Shown: positions 18,042-28,151 of the stretch, piece after piece
Layout of the letters: each line of letters starts with the position of its first letter
Numbering within the stretch: the first letter of the stretch is position 1
NCBI RefSeq assembly: GCF_015330165.1
Contig: NZ_JADDXT010000002.1
Span: 4,119,646-4,183,645 of the forward strand
Origin: Zobellia roscoffensis
GTDB taxonomy: Bacteria; Bacteroidota; Bacteroidia; Flavobacteriales; Flavobacteriaceae
Length of the DNA: 64,000 nucleotides
Reading direction: 5' to 3'
The notes under the pieces: generated by a model
Seen by the model: the letters and a program-made list of their open reading frames with translations, nothing else
The model's database searches: none
Told to the model about the DNA's origin: nothing
Made by a program: the position numbers and the translations under genes

Positions 18042-19937
18042 TTAATTGAATTGAATTTCAGACATATCACCCTTGGCTTCAACAATTCTTTGGGCATCAC
18101 CTTTATAAGTGTTTCCTTGAAATGTGATGTTTTTGGATGATTTTAGTTTTATTGCTGGGTTCTTTGGGTGGAGCTTCTTAAAATTATTAGAAGAGGTAAT
18201 AGTGTTTCCTGTAAAACTCAGCCCGTCCGTATTTGAGATTTCTAGGATGAGGTTATCAAATTGGTCGAAAGTATTTCCCGTTATTTGAATGTTTTTAAAA
18301 GCAATATTGTCATTATCATCATCGGTTACAAAGCGAATAACTCCTCTATCAAAACCACTATGCTGACAATCTTTAAAGACATTGTTTTTTATGGTCAGGT
18401 TAGCGGCATTGCCAGATTCAAACCAGTGGCTACTTTCTACCGGCACTAAAATTGCCTCCATTTCTGTACTAAAGTAATTGTTGTCTACCACCGTTTTCAC
18501 TGGATTAGAAATCAACAAACCCCTTGCACGGTTGTTGCTTATAGTGCAATTTTCTACCAGTACTTCAGGATATCCGTTTAAATTTTCTATCAGGTCACCT
18601 ACAGCAAGGTTTTTCGGAAGTTTTTCTGTAAAACTGATAATATGGTATCTACCATTAATAGATTGGGTCTTTTTTATGGTTCTACGGTCATAAGGGAAAA
18701 ATGAATCAGACAGTCTTACCAATCCTATTTTGTCTCCCTCTTTGCCTATACTAAAACCTTTCTGTTGAAAATGGCCCATGCGGACACCCAATCGGTAATC
18801 ATCCAAAACATCTACAATCTCTTGGTAGCTACCGTGAACATTCATGGCATCGTCCAACTGATTTTTAAAGGTGCAATTTCTCAATTCCACAACTCCGCTA
18901 CAACCCACAAAATGAGTAGCATCTGCAGTAGTTGAAACCATTCTATTACTTGAGGGAATCACGTTAAAGTCGTCTAAGAGAATATTTGATGAGTTTTCAG
19001 CAATAAACCCCATTCCTCCGGCGTGGTGAACAATTAAATTTTCACCTTTAAAACCATGAATATCAACCAGTCTAAATGCTGGTGCAAGCCTATTGGCGCT
19101 CTGTTCTCCCTTAGATGTAAGGATATAGCCCACAGGAGGCATTTTTTTTCCATGGTTAAAGATTCTTACCAGTCCTGGCTCTAGTTGTTCGGCTCTCAAC
19201 CGTTGTTCAACCCCAATCCTGTTCTGAGGATAATCCCTAGGGTCTGTTTTATACTTGTATTTAATTTTTTCGGAATTATACTGTACCGCTTTCCTAGATA
19301 TATATGTTAGATCGGTATAAGATTCCGTATCAAAAGCTATTGCCTTTCTCTTGGGGTCATAAAGTATAGTCTGCCCCAAGCTATGTTCGTAGTATTCTTT
19401 TACAAAAACTAAATTTCCGTTCCGTATTTCATATGGATATTCTTCGGATATTTTAATATCAAAAGTTCTATTCTTCTCGTCACTGGCTACGACTAAGGCT
19501 TCACTATGAAACGGTACTGCCCAATCTATACTCAGGTTTTTAACTGTAATATTGCTGCTGTTCTCCATGAGGAAAGGAATCATGACACCATGAAAAACAA
19601 ACTTAGCACCTTGGCCATCTATGGTTAAATTTTTCATTCCTGATATAGGCATTGCCGTACGCACCAGTACATCGTTATGATTGGATATATGCACAAATTT
19701 CTCTAAAGCCTTATCTGGATAGAAATGGTACGTACCTGGTTCAAATTTTATTTCGGATATGGGGTACTGAGAGGCCTTTAAGATTTCCTCTAATACAACA
19801 GGTGTTGCATCACTACTATTTTCTTGTGAAAAAAAAATAGATACCCGATTTTTTTGAACTGAATTTTTCTTACATTTTACAGATATTGCACAGAAAAATA
19901 TCGCAACTATAGCGTTACTCAAGCATCTTCTTTTCAT
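18042..19937 (-). CDS. GH110 alpha-1,3-galactosidase-like enzyme
   Basis: The 631-residue protein is a right-handed beta-helix that matches my memory of Bacteroides alpha-1,3-galactosidases. Shared landmarks are NLTIDGQGAKFVFHGVMIPF with SSNITVKNLSIDW, the ADATHFVGCSGVVELRNC block, LDDAMNVHGSYQEIVDVL (Asp362-Asp363) and CTISNNRARGLLISNP with VVDNNYF. GH110 enzymes are inverting and remove terminal alpha-1,3-linked galactose, and catalytic acids cluster in such Asp-rich turns. The N-terminus is a hydrophobic signal followed by CKK (Cys22), possibly a lipoprotein, though the box is poor. It lies between susC and the divergent regulator and implies an alpha-1,3-galactose substrate such as a galactan or carrageenan-type chain. 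Confidence 0.85.
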   Translation of the reverse strand: MKRRCLSNAIVAIFFCAISVKCKKNSVQKNRVSIFFSQENSSDATPVVLEEILKASQYPISEIKFEPGTYHFYPDKALEKFVHISNHNDVLVRTAMPISGMKNLTIDGQGAKFVFHGVMIPFLMENSSNITVKNLSIDWAVPFHSEALVVASDEKNRTFDIKISEEYPYEIRNGNLVFVKEYYEHSLGQTILYDPKRKAIAFDTESYTDLTYISRKAVQYNSEKIKYKYKTDPRDYPQNRIGVEQRLRAEQLEPGLVRIFNHGKKMPPVGYILTSKGEQSANRLAPAFRLVDIHGFKGENLIVHHAGGMGFIAENSSNILLDDFNVIPSSNRMVSTTADATHFVGCSGVVELRNCTFKNQLDDAMNVHGSYQEIVDVLDDYRLGVRMGHFQQKGFSIGKEGDKIGLVRLSDSFFPYDRRTIKKTQSINGRYHIISFTEKLPKNLAVGDLIENLNGYPEVLVENCTISNNRARGLLISNPVKTVVDNNYFSTEMEAILVPVESSHWFESGNAANLTIKNNVFKDCQHSGFDRGVIRFVTDDDNDNIAFKNIQITGNTFDQFDNLILEISNTDGLSFTGNTITSSNNFKKLHPKNPAIKLKSSKNITFQGNTYKGDAQRIVEAKGDMSEIQFN

Positions 19938-20201
19938 TATAAGTGCTGGGGTTAATTAATATTTCTGTAAATCTTTAAAATATGTAATCATGAACTGTAC
20001 TCATCAGTTCAAAAAAAGTACTATACAGTAAAAACCTTAAAAAATTAACAATTAAACAGCCCTAAACATATTTTATATACCTGAAAAACACCAATACTTC
20101 AATACATTTGATCTTTAAGCTAATTATACCAAACAAGAAATTCTTAATAATTACAAGTCCTTAGTATCTATTTCTTACGTTACCAAATGTCAAAATAAAA
20201 T
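19938..20201. other. Divergent promoter region, GH110 / hybrid regulator
   Basis: This 264-bp AT-rich spacer separates the two divergent PUL genes and should contain both promoters. No clear -7 box or strong palindrome was identified. Confidence 0.4.
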
Positions 20202-23200
20202 ATGTTGAATCGATTACTTTGCTCTATACTAATAATTTGCTCCCTTTATGTAGTTAATGGACAAAAGAATAAACTGAACTATTCCCAGCAGTTTACAATT
20301 TCAGAAGGAATGGAGCATAACGGGATTACCTCAATACTCCAAGATTCTAGAGGCTACATTTGGTTTGGAACATATGACGGTCTCAATCATTATAACGGAT
20401 ATGAATTTAAAATTTTTAAAAACCGATTAAACAAATCCAAAGATATACTAGCGAGTAACCGTATAAGAACTATTGCGGAAGATAGAAACGGTAATTTATG
20501 GATAGGTACGGATGAAGGCATTTCACTATATAATTATCAAAACGAACGTTTTTCAAATATCTATACACATCACAAGAATGCGTCAATTCGCTCAGGGCCA
20601 ATTGTACGTAAAATTGTTTTCAACAAATATAACGAATGGGTCATTTGTTTAACTGAAGAGTCTGGAATACTCATTTTTAAGGAAGATGGTAGTTTTATTA
20701 AACAACTGGCACCACTACATGACAATTCAGTTAGAAACCTCCCTTTCTATGACGGAGTACATCTTGAGAGTGATAATTATCTATTTGCATCCTCCTACGG
20801 ACTATTGCTCTTTAATCTCAAAACTAAAAAATTCAAAAAAGTTTTACCTAATAAAGTAACCTATTCCAGTGCTATCATAAAAGCGAATGAAAACACATTT
20901 TTGACCACGTTCAATCATGGGCTGGGTGTAATCCATATGGAAAAGCAAGGTGATGATTTTCTTTTTAGTCTTAAGAAAAGAGAATTAAATGAAGAAACCT
21001 TTACTTGTTTGGGTATTGATAAACAAAACAATTTATGGTTAGGCACCAAAAATGACGGTATGCTTCATATAAATAGTGCGGATGCATTTATAAGCAATCT
21101 TTCTTACGAGAAATCCTATTATAGAACAGGAGCGGATTTAATACGCACCAGTTCCTTATTAATAACCGAACAGAATGGATGTTGGTTCGGAACATTCAAC
21201 AAAGGTGTTTTTCAATTTAAGCTTCAACCCGCACCTTTCAATTACTATAATACCAAAATGAATTATCCCAATGGGATGTGGTCCAATGAAATTATACAAA
21301 TTGAAGCATTAGACAGTAAAAGGGCTTTTTTAACTGCCAATAGCGGTGGTATTGCTTTATTGAATACCGAATCTCAGAAATTTGAACCAATCCCTTTTCC
21401 TATCTCATCAAAACAGGAAGAAAGCGGTGTGCAGATTTCCGTAGACAGTGATAAGAATATTTTGCTAAAGTATACCGGAACAAAAGGTATTACCAAGATC
21501 TCACCAACGGGTAAACTATTAACTACAATAAACTCTGATTTAATACCTTCTTTGGGCTTGTACCGATTACCGCACATCATACTAAAGGACAAACAAGCAA
21601 ATTTATGGATCGGAGACAAAAGTGGGCTATATAAAATAGTATTTGATAAAAACCAAAACATAGAAGAGATAGAATCTCTCAATACCAATCCTTTACTAAA
21701 GGGCAAGCCTATTACTATGATACGGAGTCTTTATTTTGATGAAATATATAATTACGCATGGGTAGGCACAGACACCGAGGGACTATTGAGATTAGATTTG
21801 ACCACAGAGAAATCACTTAAAAAAGTACCTATACAACACTATATTAACCATAGACAGGATACCACCTCATTACCGAGCAATTTTGTTAGCTGTATTAAAC
21901 GTATACCTAATGGGGAGTTGTGGTTAGGTACTGAAGGTGGCGGTATAGTCAAAGTAGAAAACAGTCACAAAACACCTAAATTCATATCGTTTTCTGAAAA
22001 ACAGGGACTGTCCAATAATGTGGTTAAAAATTTTCTGTGGGACCATAGTAATAATCTGTGGGTCTCTACAAATGTGGGGCTTAACAAATTTTGTGCTACG
22101 GATCAAAGCTTTAGAAAGTTCACTATAAAAGACGGGTTACCTTTTGAGGATTTTAACTATGGTGCCGTGGTTCTTGACAACGGACAGTTTATTTTTTCCG
22201 GTATTAACGGGTTTTGTTACTTTAACCCAAATCACCTACCTAATGACGAACCATTGCCCAAATTAGAGTTTGCATCGCTAAGCTTGTTTAATTCTAATAT
22301 ATCACCGGGAGATTCTATAAACGGACGAATATTACTCAATAAAAGGCTGGGTGAAACGCAGACCATAGACCTAAAATACAATGAAGATGTATTTTCAGTT
22401 GAAGTAAACGCATTGCATTATTCAAATGCTAAAAGTCATTATTTAAAATATAAACTCTCTCCAATTAATGAAGAATGGATATTGACCCCATCAGACCAAA
22501 AAAAAATAGCTTACAATGGTTTACAACCAGGGTCGTATGAGCTAAAGGTAATGGCTTCTAACACGCTTAACAAGTGGACTCCTCAAAAAACACTTCAGAT
22601 TAATATTTCTCCTCCATTTTGGAAAACAAACTTGGCAATTCTACTTTATGTTCTTGCCCTAGTAGCTATAGTTTACATTATTTTAATTATAAAATTGAAA
22701 ATGCAATCCATGCATCACGCAATAGAAATAGATAAAATAGAAATTGACAATGTTAAAAAGTTAAATGCTTCAAAACTTCGGTTTTTTTCTAATATTTCCC
22801 ATGAAATAAAAACGCCTTTAACCTTAATTAATGGTCCCTTGGAAATACTATATGACCGTTATGCCAGCGACCCTGATTCGTTTAAAAAATTTAAGCTTGT
22901 TCAACGTCAAACAAACAAAATATCTGGATTACTTGATCAGGTATTGGATTTCCAAAAGTCAGAAGCTCAAGTTCTAAAACTTACATATACCGTATTTGAT
23001 TTTGATTCGTTCATTAAAGAGTTGTTGACCGATTATGAGCTCATGGCCGAAAGTGAACAAAAAACACTATTGCTTGAGAAAGAAAACGTATCCGAAGTAT
23101 ATGTTAAAGCAGATAAGGACAAACTAGAAAAAATCCTAAACAATATTCTAAACAATGCTTTTAAATTTACTAGAAAAGCAGACACTATAAGGTTCTCTTA

Positions 23201-24347
23201 TAAATGCAAAAACAACAATCTACTTATTACCCTTCGTGACACTGGGCAAGGCATAAAAAAAGATGATGTTGAACATATATTTAAACGGTTCTACCAATCG
23301 CAACATAAACAGATTGAATATATTGGAGGATCCGGAATTGGCCTTTCATTTTCTAAAAGACTTGTAGAGATGCACTATGGACAAATATGGGCCGCTAGTG
23401 AATTAGGTACTGGAACTGATATAAATATTTCGTTACCTGTAATTCATGAAAAAACCGAAGTGGATATTGAAGAACAAAAAGTTAAAATGATTCTAAACGC
23501 CGAAAAAAAAGCTGAAGCGAATCTTATTGAAACAAACTTCTCTAAACTCTTAAATGATGCAATTCTTGATGCAGACAAACAATTTGAAAATTCCAGTGTT
23601 TTTCTAGTAGAAGATAATATTGAAATGAAAATGTTTATCTCTGAGGTCCTTTCCAAATTCTTTATAGTCACTACTTTTTCAAACGGAAAAGAATGTCTTG
23701 AAGCCATGAAAGAGGTATGGCCAGATATTATAATAAGTGATCTTTTAATGCCTTTAATTAACGGATTACAATTATGTAAAACCGTTAAATCAGATATTAA
23801 AACCAGTCATATTCCAGTTATATTACTAACGGCTTGCACTACAATGAACGAACAGATACAAGGCGTTCAAGATGGAGCCGATGCTTACATTAAAAAACCG
23901 TTTAATACCGCACATTTGATAGCATCTGTAGAATCTTTATTACAAAATAGAAAACAATTAAGAGAGAGGTTTCAAATGAATATGCCATTAGTCTTAGCAC
24001 CAAACAAAACAAGTAAGGACAATGCCATATTTATGGAGAAACTATATGAACTTATGGATGACAACCTGGATAATGCAAATTTAGATTTTAACCAAATTGC
24101 TAAAAACCTATACATAAACCGAACTCAATTTTATCAAAAAGTCAAATCCATAACCAATCAAACACCAATGGAATTGATGAAAGATTATAGAATAAAAAAG
24201 GCTGCAGACTTACTAAGAAAAAACAATTATTCAGTTAGCGAGGTATGTTTAATGGTTGGATTTAAAAGTAGAACCCACTTCACCAACCTTTTTAAAAAAA
24301 TGTATAAGACCACACCTGGAAAATATGCTGTAAAGCAAGATGTGTAG
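20202..24347 (+). CDS. Hybrid two-component system regulator (HTCS) of the PUL
   Basis: The 1381-residue protein contains a complete HTCS: signal peptide (ending VNGQ), about 14 Reg_prop beta-propeller repeats (DSRGYIWFGTYDGLNHYNG, DRNGNLWIGTDEGISLYN), a Y_Y_Y domain at about 720-800, a membrane helix at about 808-830, and a histidine kinase with HEIKTPL (His about 867), N-box NNILNNAFKF and G-boxes RDTGQGI and GGSGIGL. A receiver domain follows (VEDNIEMKMF, phospho-acceptor in IIISDLLMP at about Asp1180, Lys in YIKKPF), and then an AraC-type DNA-binding domain (about 1275-1378). It senses oligosaccharide in the periplasm and activates the PUL. It is divergent from GH110 and susCD, the usual arrangement. 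Confidence 0.97.
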   Translation: MLNRLLCSILIICSLYVVNGQKNKLNYSQQFTISEGMEHNGITSILQDSRGYIWFGTYDGLNHYNGYEFKIFKNRLNKSKDILASNRIRTIAEDRNGNLWIGTDEGISLYNYQNERFSNIYTHHKNASIRSGPIVRKIVFNKYNEWVICLTEESGILIFKEDGSFIKQLAPLHDNSVRNLPFYDGVHLESDNYLFASSYGLLLFNLKTKKFKKVLPNKVTYSSAIIKANENTFLTTFNHGLGVIHMEKQGDDFLFSLKKRELNEETFTCLGIDKQNNLWLGTKNDGMLHINSADAFISNLSYEKSYYRTGADLIRTSSLLITEQNGCWFGTFNKGVFQFKLQPAPFNYYNTKMNYPNGMWSNEIIQIEALDSKRAFLTANSGGIALLNTESQKFEPIPFPISSKQEESGVQISVDSDKNILLKYTGTKGITKISPTGKLLTTINSDLIPSLGLYRLPHIILKDKQANLWIGDKSGLYKIVFDKNQNIEEIESLNTNPLLKGKPITMIRSLYFDEIYNYAWVGTDTEGLLRLDLTTEKSLKKVPIQHYINHRQDTTSLPSNFVSCIKRIPNGELWLGTEGGGIVKVENSHKTPKFISFSEKQGLSNNVVKNFLWDHSNNLWVSTNVGLNKFCATDQSFRKFTIKDGLPFEDFNYGAVVLDNGQFIFSGINGFCYFNPNHLPNDEPLPKLEFASLSLFNSNISPGDSINGRILLNKRLGETQTIDLKYNEDVFSVEVNALHYSNAKSHYLKYKLSPINEEWILTPSDQKKIAYNGLQPGSYELKVMASNTLNKWTPQKTLQINISPPFWKTNLAILLYVLALVAIVYIILIIKLKMQSMHHAIEIDKIEIDNVKKLNASKLRFFSNISHEIKTPLTLINGPLEILYDRYASDPDSFKKFKLVQRQTNKISGLLDQVLDFQKSEAQVLKLTYTVFDFDSFIKELLTDYELMAESEQKTLLLEKENVSEVYVKADKDKLEKILNNILNNAFKFTRKADTIRFSYKCKNNNLLITLRDTGQGIKKDDVEHIFKRFYQSQHKQIEYIGGSGIGLSFSKRLVEMHYGQIWAASELGTGTDINISLPVIHEKTEVDIEEQKVKMILNAEKKAEANLIETNFSKLLNDAILDADKQFENSSVFLVEDNIEMKMFISEVLSKFFIVTTFSNGKECLEAMKEVWPDIIISDLLMPLINGLQLCKTVKSDIKTSHIPVILLTACTTMNEQIQGVQDGADAYIKKPFNTAHLIASVESLLQNRKQLRERFQMNMPLVLAPNKTSKDNAIFMEKLYELMDDNLDNANLDFNQIAKNLYINRTQFYQKVKSITNQTPMELMKDYRIKKAADLLRKNNYSVSEVCLMVGFKSRTHFTNLFKKMYKTTPGKYAVKQDV

Positions 24348-24503
24348 TTTCTTATGATTTTCATTAATAATATATAAAAAAAAAAGGAATCTGAACGAAT
24401 TATGTACCTGAACATTGACCTCCTCCCGTTAAATCAGCCCGTTTAAAATTGAAGAAAACTGAGCGAATGAATCTTCAACTTTAAACAACTATTTGCTTAT
24501 GAT

Positions 24504-24554
24504 ATGAAAGGATTAAAATATTCAGAGTCGCAGATCGTATTTGCGATCAAACAG
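24504..24554 (+). pseudogene. Remnant of IS3-family OrfA start (IS407-like)
   Basis: The first 17 codons read MKGLKYSESQIVFAIKQ, which resembles the N-terminus of IS407/IS51-type OrfA transposases. The similarity stops abruptly there; the frame continues with unrelated sequence to a stop at 24648. No terminal inverted repeats or orfB were seen nearby. Confidence 0.5.
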
Positions 24555-24610
24555 GAATTACTATATTTAACTGGACACAAAGTTAAGAGCGTGTTGGCTG
24601 TCTATATTAA

Positions 24611-24940
24611 TTTTCTAGCCTACCAAAAGAAAAAAGAAATTACACTGTAGAGTTTAAAGAACAGGCCGTGGGACATAATTACGCAAGTAGTAGCGTTGTA
24701 GAGATATACAGAGAATTAGATATCCCTACATCGGTGTTGAGCCACTGGCGTAGAGAATCGGACACCTATGGTAAGAACAGTTTTCCTTGAAAGGGAAGCC
24801 CGAACCTGACGGACGAGCAACGTGAAATCGCAGAGTTGAAGAAAAGGTCAAGGAATACTAAACTGGAACTTCATATTCTAAAAAAGACGATAGCCGACTT
24901 TTCATAGGGCGACAGGAAAAATATGGAACAAAAAAAATAA
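24611..24940 (+). pseudogene. Decayed IS3-family OrfA transposase
   Basis: The translation in one frame shows the OrfA helix-turn-helix KRNYTVEFKEQAVGHNYA with SVVEIYRELDIPTSVLSHWR, then NLTDEQREIAELKK and LELHILKKTIADFS. Two in-frame stops break it: TGA at 24788 where a Gly codon is expected and TAG at 24905 where Lys is expected, each one base away from sense. No orfB and no terminal repeats follow, so the element is dead. It abuts a second, different OrfA fragment on its left. OrfA of IS3 elements binds the IS ends. Confidence 0.82.
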
Positions 24941-25000
24941 GACATCAACTAAACGTCAATGCCTTATTCAACTAAACTAAACAACTCTCAATTGTTAATT

Positions 25001-25966
25001 CTATTTATGTACCAACTTGTAGGTATGTATCCAATCTACTTTCATGGTATTCAATGTACTATCTGATAAATGTTCTTTTTGTGCCAAACCGCCCAACCAA
25101 TCGGCATCTACGGTCCACAGGTCCCATATGATATTTAAGTTTCTTGTAAATTCTCTCGCAGAAACCACACTTCCAGCAGGTTCTCCATCTAAATAAAACT
25201 GAATGTGGGTTGCATCTTTCCACCATACTCCAAAAGTGTGGTATTCTTCATTCCAAGGCACTCCTTTTAGCGGATTTCCATCTGATAACTTACGATTATC
25301 ATAATTGCCTTTGTTGCGCTTGGTATCATCATTTACCACATGAAAGTATTGTGCGTTCATTTGCCATGGAAAATCTGGCTGACAGTCGCAAGACGGGTTT
25401 GAGTTATTCTCTATAACATCAATTTCATTTCGGTTAGAGATATTACCATTATTCAACCAAAAAGTATTGTAAGCAGATATATGTGCATTTTTAATACGAC
25501 TAACCGTAAATACCGGATAATTAATTTGTTCTATGGACATTACTCGAGAACTTTGAAACCAACGTTCATTATCATCGTCCAGGGTTGCTTTTATCCAGAG
25601 ATTACCATCTACAACTCCTGAATTTTCCTCTATCATTTGGACAGGAACTCCATAGTTCCATAATGATTTTGTCCATTTAGACGTGTTTAAATCGTTACTC
25701 TCAAATTCATCGGTCAGTTCATCAATGAGCTTCCACTCCATTCCTTCTGGCGCTTGTGGTGGTGTTTTTCCGGTAAAATCATATACGATATTATTATTTA
25801 CATTGTCCGTCTCATTTCCCTCTTCAATACCTTCTGTAAGTGTTAGCTCTTCTTCATTCTGTAATTTTTGTTCTATTTGTTGTGGCTCAGGCTCTTCTTG
25901 GGGTTCACTCTTACAGGAAAGGCATATAAGACTGAGAATTACGGTTCCTATTTTTATAGAATTCAT
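25001..25966 (-). CDS. GH16 family lipoprotein, agarase/porphyranase-like
   Basis: I start at the ATG at 25966 because it gives a clean lipoprotein signal (MNSIKIGTVILSLICLSC, Cys18); upstream in-frame codons add an unlikely extension. After a Glu-rich linker comes the GH16 start KTPPQAPEGMEWKLIDELTDEF. The catalytic signature is NEIDVIEN (E181-x-D183-x-x-E186: nucleophile, assisting Asp, acid/base). HTFGVWWKDATHIQFYLDGE completes the jelly-roll fold. GH16 enzymes cleave beta-1,4 or beta-1,3 glucans and galactans. The opening and the QMNAQYFHV region resemble marine agarases/porphyranases more than laminarinases, but the subfamily is uncertain. It lies beside the PUL in its own transcription unit. 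Confidence 0.83.
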   Translation of the reverse strand: MNSIKIGTVILSLICLSCKSEPQEEPEPQQIEQKLQNEEELTLTEGIEEGNETDNVNNNIVYDFTGKTPPQAPEGMEWKLIDELTDEFESNDLNTSKWTKSLWNYGVPVQMIEENSGVVDGNLWIKATLDDDNERWFQSSRVMSIEQINYPVFTVSRIKNAHISAYNTFWLNNGNISNRNEIDVIENNSNPSCDCQPDFPWQMNAQYFHVVNDDTKRNKGNYDNRKLSDGNPLKGVPWNEEYHTFGVWWKDATHIQFYLDGEPAGSVVSAREFTRNLNIIWDLWTVDADWLGGLAQKEHLSDSTLNTMKVDWIHTYKLVHK

Positions 25967-26203
25967 TGAGGCTCTTTTCTGTTTTTTTGATTTCACCAAG
26001 ATACAGGATGAACCCTGTTGAAGTAAAAAAAACCACTGATCAAAAACTTGACAGGGATAAAAAACAACTGTACAATTTCTAATCATAACTTCTTAAGTTT
26101 TGATTTTATATGCATTAAAGTCAAATTGGATTTAAAACTTCAGAATTTGAAATAAACAATCCCAACCAGTTTTTGATAATAAAACGGTTACATTAGAGCA
26201 ATA

Positions 26204-26240
26204 AAAAATCGGCTACTTAATAAGTAAATAGCCGATTTTA
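26204..26240 (-). terminator. Rho-independent terminator of the kefC-kefF operon
   Basis: An 11-bp perfect stem (AAAATCGGCTA with TAGCCGATTTT) is followed on the minus strand by further T residues. It lies just beyond the antiporter stop codon. Confidence 0.85.
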
Positions 26241-26260
26241 GTTTAGAACTGTAGTTTTAT

Positions 26261-28147
26261 CTATATATTTTTATCCTCCAAAGCTGCCCTAATTTGCTCC
26301 CCATCCCAATGGGTGTCAAACTCAACAATACCTCTTTTAAAATCTTGTTCTAATAACTTTTCCTGTTGCTCTAATTCCTTACGGGCCTTAAAAATATAAT
26401 TTTCATCACCAATTTTCTTCTCTTTAGCCAAACGTTTAAGGCTGTCCTCATCGTACCTAATAAAATTTTGAACCTGACGTTGTAACGTATATTTTCTAAA
26501 GCCCATTTGGCTGAGAACTTCACTTGCCAATTTTAAAGAAGTTTCTAAAGATTCTCTATAAATATGGTCTATTTCCATATTCAAAAACTCATAAGCGGCA
26601 TACCTATCTCTAGCTCTGACCATTAATTTTACTTTCGGGTATTTGCTCTTTACGGCTTTTGCCAGTTGTTTTATTACCTCAGGATTGTCCATTGCACAAA
26701 TAAGAATATTCGCCTCTGCAATACCTGCAGATTCTAGTAAATCCGTTCTTGTGGCATCTCCATAATACACCTCAAAACCCATTTTACGTAAAAAATCCAC
26801 TCTGTTAGAATCATGGTCCAAAATAGTAGCTTCTACACCGTGAGTACGTAAAAAGCGACCAATAGTACTCCCAAAATGACCAAAACCGACTAAAATTACC
26901 TTCTGTGATTTCGCAATATGATCCATTGGTCTTTTTATAGATTCCCTAGTGCCTAATCGTGGTAACAAAACCCTTTCGTTTATTATTCCTATTATAGGCG
27001 TGATAGTCATGGTTAATGCCGTGACCACTAGCATAATATCTAGTTGCTCTTGTTCTAAAATATTTAAGGAAAAAGCAAAGGACAACAGTACAAAAGCAAA
27101 CTCCCCAATCTGGGACAAACTAAATGTTAGTAGTAGTTTCTGATTTAGTTTTAATTTAAAAAAAGAACCTGTAACAAATAAGACCAATGCTTTTAAGACA
27201 ATAACCGCTACCAGAATACCACCCACCGTTAACGGGCTTTTAGCAATGACTATAAAGTTTATGGAAGCCCCAACGGCCATAAAAAACAAACCCAAAAGTA
27301 AATTTTTAAAAGGCTCTAATGTGCTTTCTAGCTCATGTTTAAATTCACTGTTAGATAAAACCACCCCCCCTAAAAAGGCGCCCAAAGCTGGACTCAAACC
27401 AACCAATTCCATCAAGAACGAGATACCAAAAACGATAAGCAAGGCTGCAGCTATCAGCAATTCCCGAACTCCTGTTTTTGCGACTTTACGTAATAAGGGT
27501 ACAATCAAGAAACGTCCTGCTACTACAATAGTAGCAACAGAAACCAAAATAGCCAAGGTTTGCAAACCCAAAGGTAAATTCTGAAGTAAATTAGTGTGTT
27601 CCTCGCTATTTTCTAATGGAGTTATATCTGTATTAGCCAACAATGGCAGAGCTCCAAGCATAAAAATCACAATGATATCTTGAAACAATAAAATAGAAAA
27701 TGAAGATGTTCCAAAAGTAGTATTCAATAACCCTTTTTCTTTTATGGTTTGTAACGCTATTGCTGTAGAAGATAAGGCTACGGCCATGGAAAATGTTAAA
27801 GCTACCTTCCAATCAAAACCAAAAAATAGGAATAAAAAGTAGGAAATTAGCATGGTTCCAGCCACTTGAATGCCGCCCATTCCTACAATAGTCTTCCGCA
27901 TTTTCCAGAAGTTTTTAGGCTCAATTTCCAACCCTATTAAAAATAGCATCATAACGACACCAAACTCAGCAAAATGAAGAATATCTTCTCCTTCATTTCC
28001 TATAAAACCTAGTACGTAAGGACCTATTAAAACTCCAGCCAACAAATAGCCCAAAACAGAACTTAGTCCCAGACGTTTAGCTATGGAAACACAAATAATT
28101 GCACCTAATAAAAAAACTATGGCTTCAAAAAGAATATTACCTGTCAT
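26261..28147 (-). CDS. kefC: Kef-type monovalent cation:proton antiporter (CPA2)
   Basis: The 628-residue protein has an N-terminal CPA2 exchanger domain of about 12 helices (LGLSSVLGYLLAGVLIGPYV; GLSPALGAFLGGVVLSNSEF) and a cytosolic TrkA-N/RCK domain (about 410-530) with the Rossmann motif VILVGFGHFGSTIGRFL followed by DHDSNRVDFLRKMGFEVYYGDATR. Kef antiporters release potassium and acidify the cytosol when glutathione adducts of electrophiles bind, protecting against toxic aldehydes. It is cotranscribed with a KefF-like flavoprotein gene 4 bp upstream. kefC/kefB cannot be separated by eye; the symbol marks the family. Confidence 0.9.
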   Translation of the reverse strand: MTGNILFEAIVFLLGAIICVSIAKRLGLSSVLGYLLAGVLIGPYVLGFIGNEGEDILHFAEFGVVMMLFLIGLEIEPKNFWKMRKTIVGMGGIQVAGTMLISYFLFLFFGFDWKVALTFSMAVALSSTAIALQTIKEKGLLNTTFGTSSFSILLFQDIIVIFMLGALPLLANTDITPLENSEEHTNLLQNLPLGLQTLAILVSVATIVVAGRFLIVPLLRKVAKTGVRELLIAAALLIVFGISFLMELVGLSPALGAFLGGVVLSNSEFKHELESTLEPFKNLLLGLFFMAVGASINFIVIAKSPLTVGGILVAVIVLKALVLFVTGSFFKLKLNQKLLLTFSLSQIGEFAFVLLSFAFSLNILEQEQLDIMLVVTALTMTITPIIGIINERVLLPRLGTRESIKRPMDHIAKSQKVILVGFGHFGSTIGRFLRTHGVEATILDHDSNRVDFLRKMGFEVYYGDATRTDLLESAGIAEANILICAMDNPEVIKQLAKAVKSKYPKVKLMVRARDRYAAYEFLNMEIDHIYRESLETSLKLASEVLSQMGFRKYTLQRQVQNFIRYDEDSLKRLAKEKKIGDENYIFKARKELEQQEKLLEQDFKRGIVEFDTHWDGEQIRAALEDKNI

Positions 28148-28151
28148 AGTG

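Larger units (their letters stand above)
24348..25000. other. Gene-free 650-bp tract with IS debris
   Basis: Between the HTCS gene and the GH16 gene there is no intact gene. The tract holds the two transposase remnants and AT-rich flanks, which marks a past insertion point at the edge of the polysaccharide locus. Confidence 0.7.

Noticed and set aside
25967..26086. N-terminal extension of the GH16 protein
   Set aside because: The downstream ATG gives an ideal lipoprotein signal; the extension would bury it.
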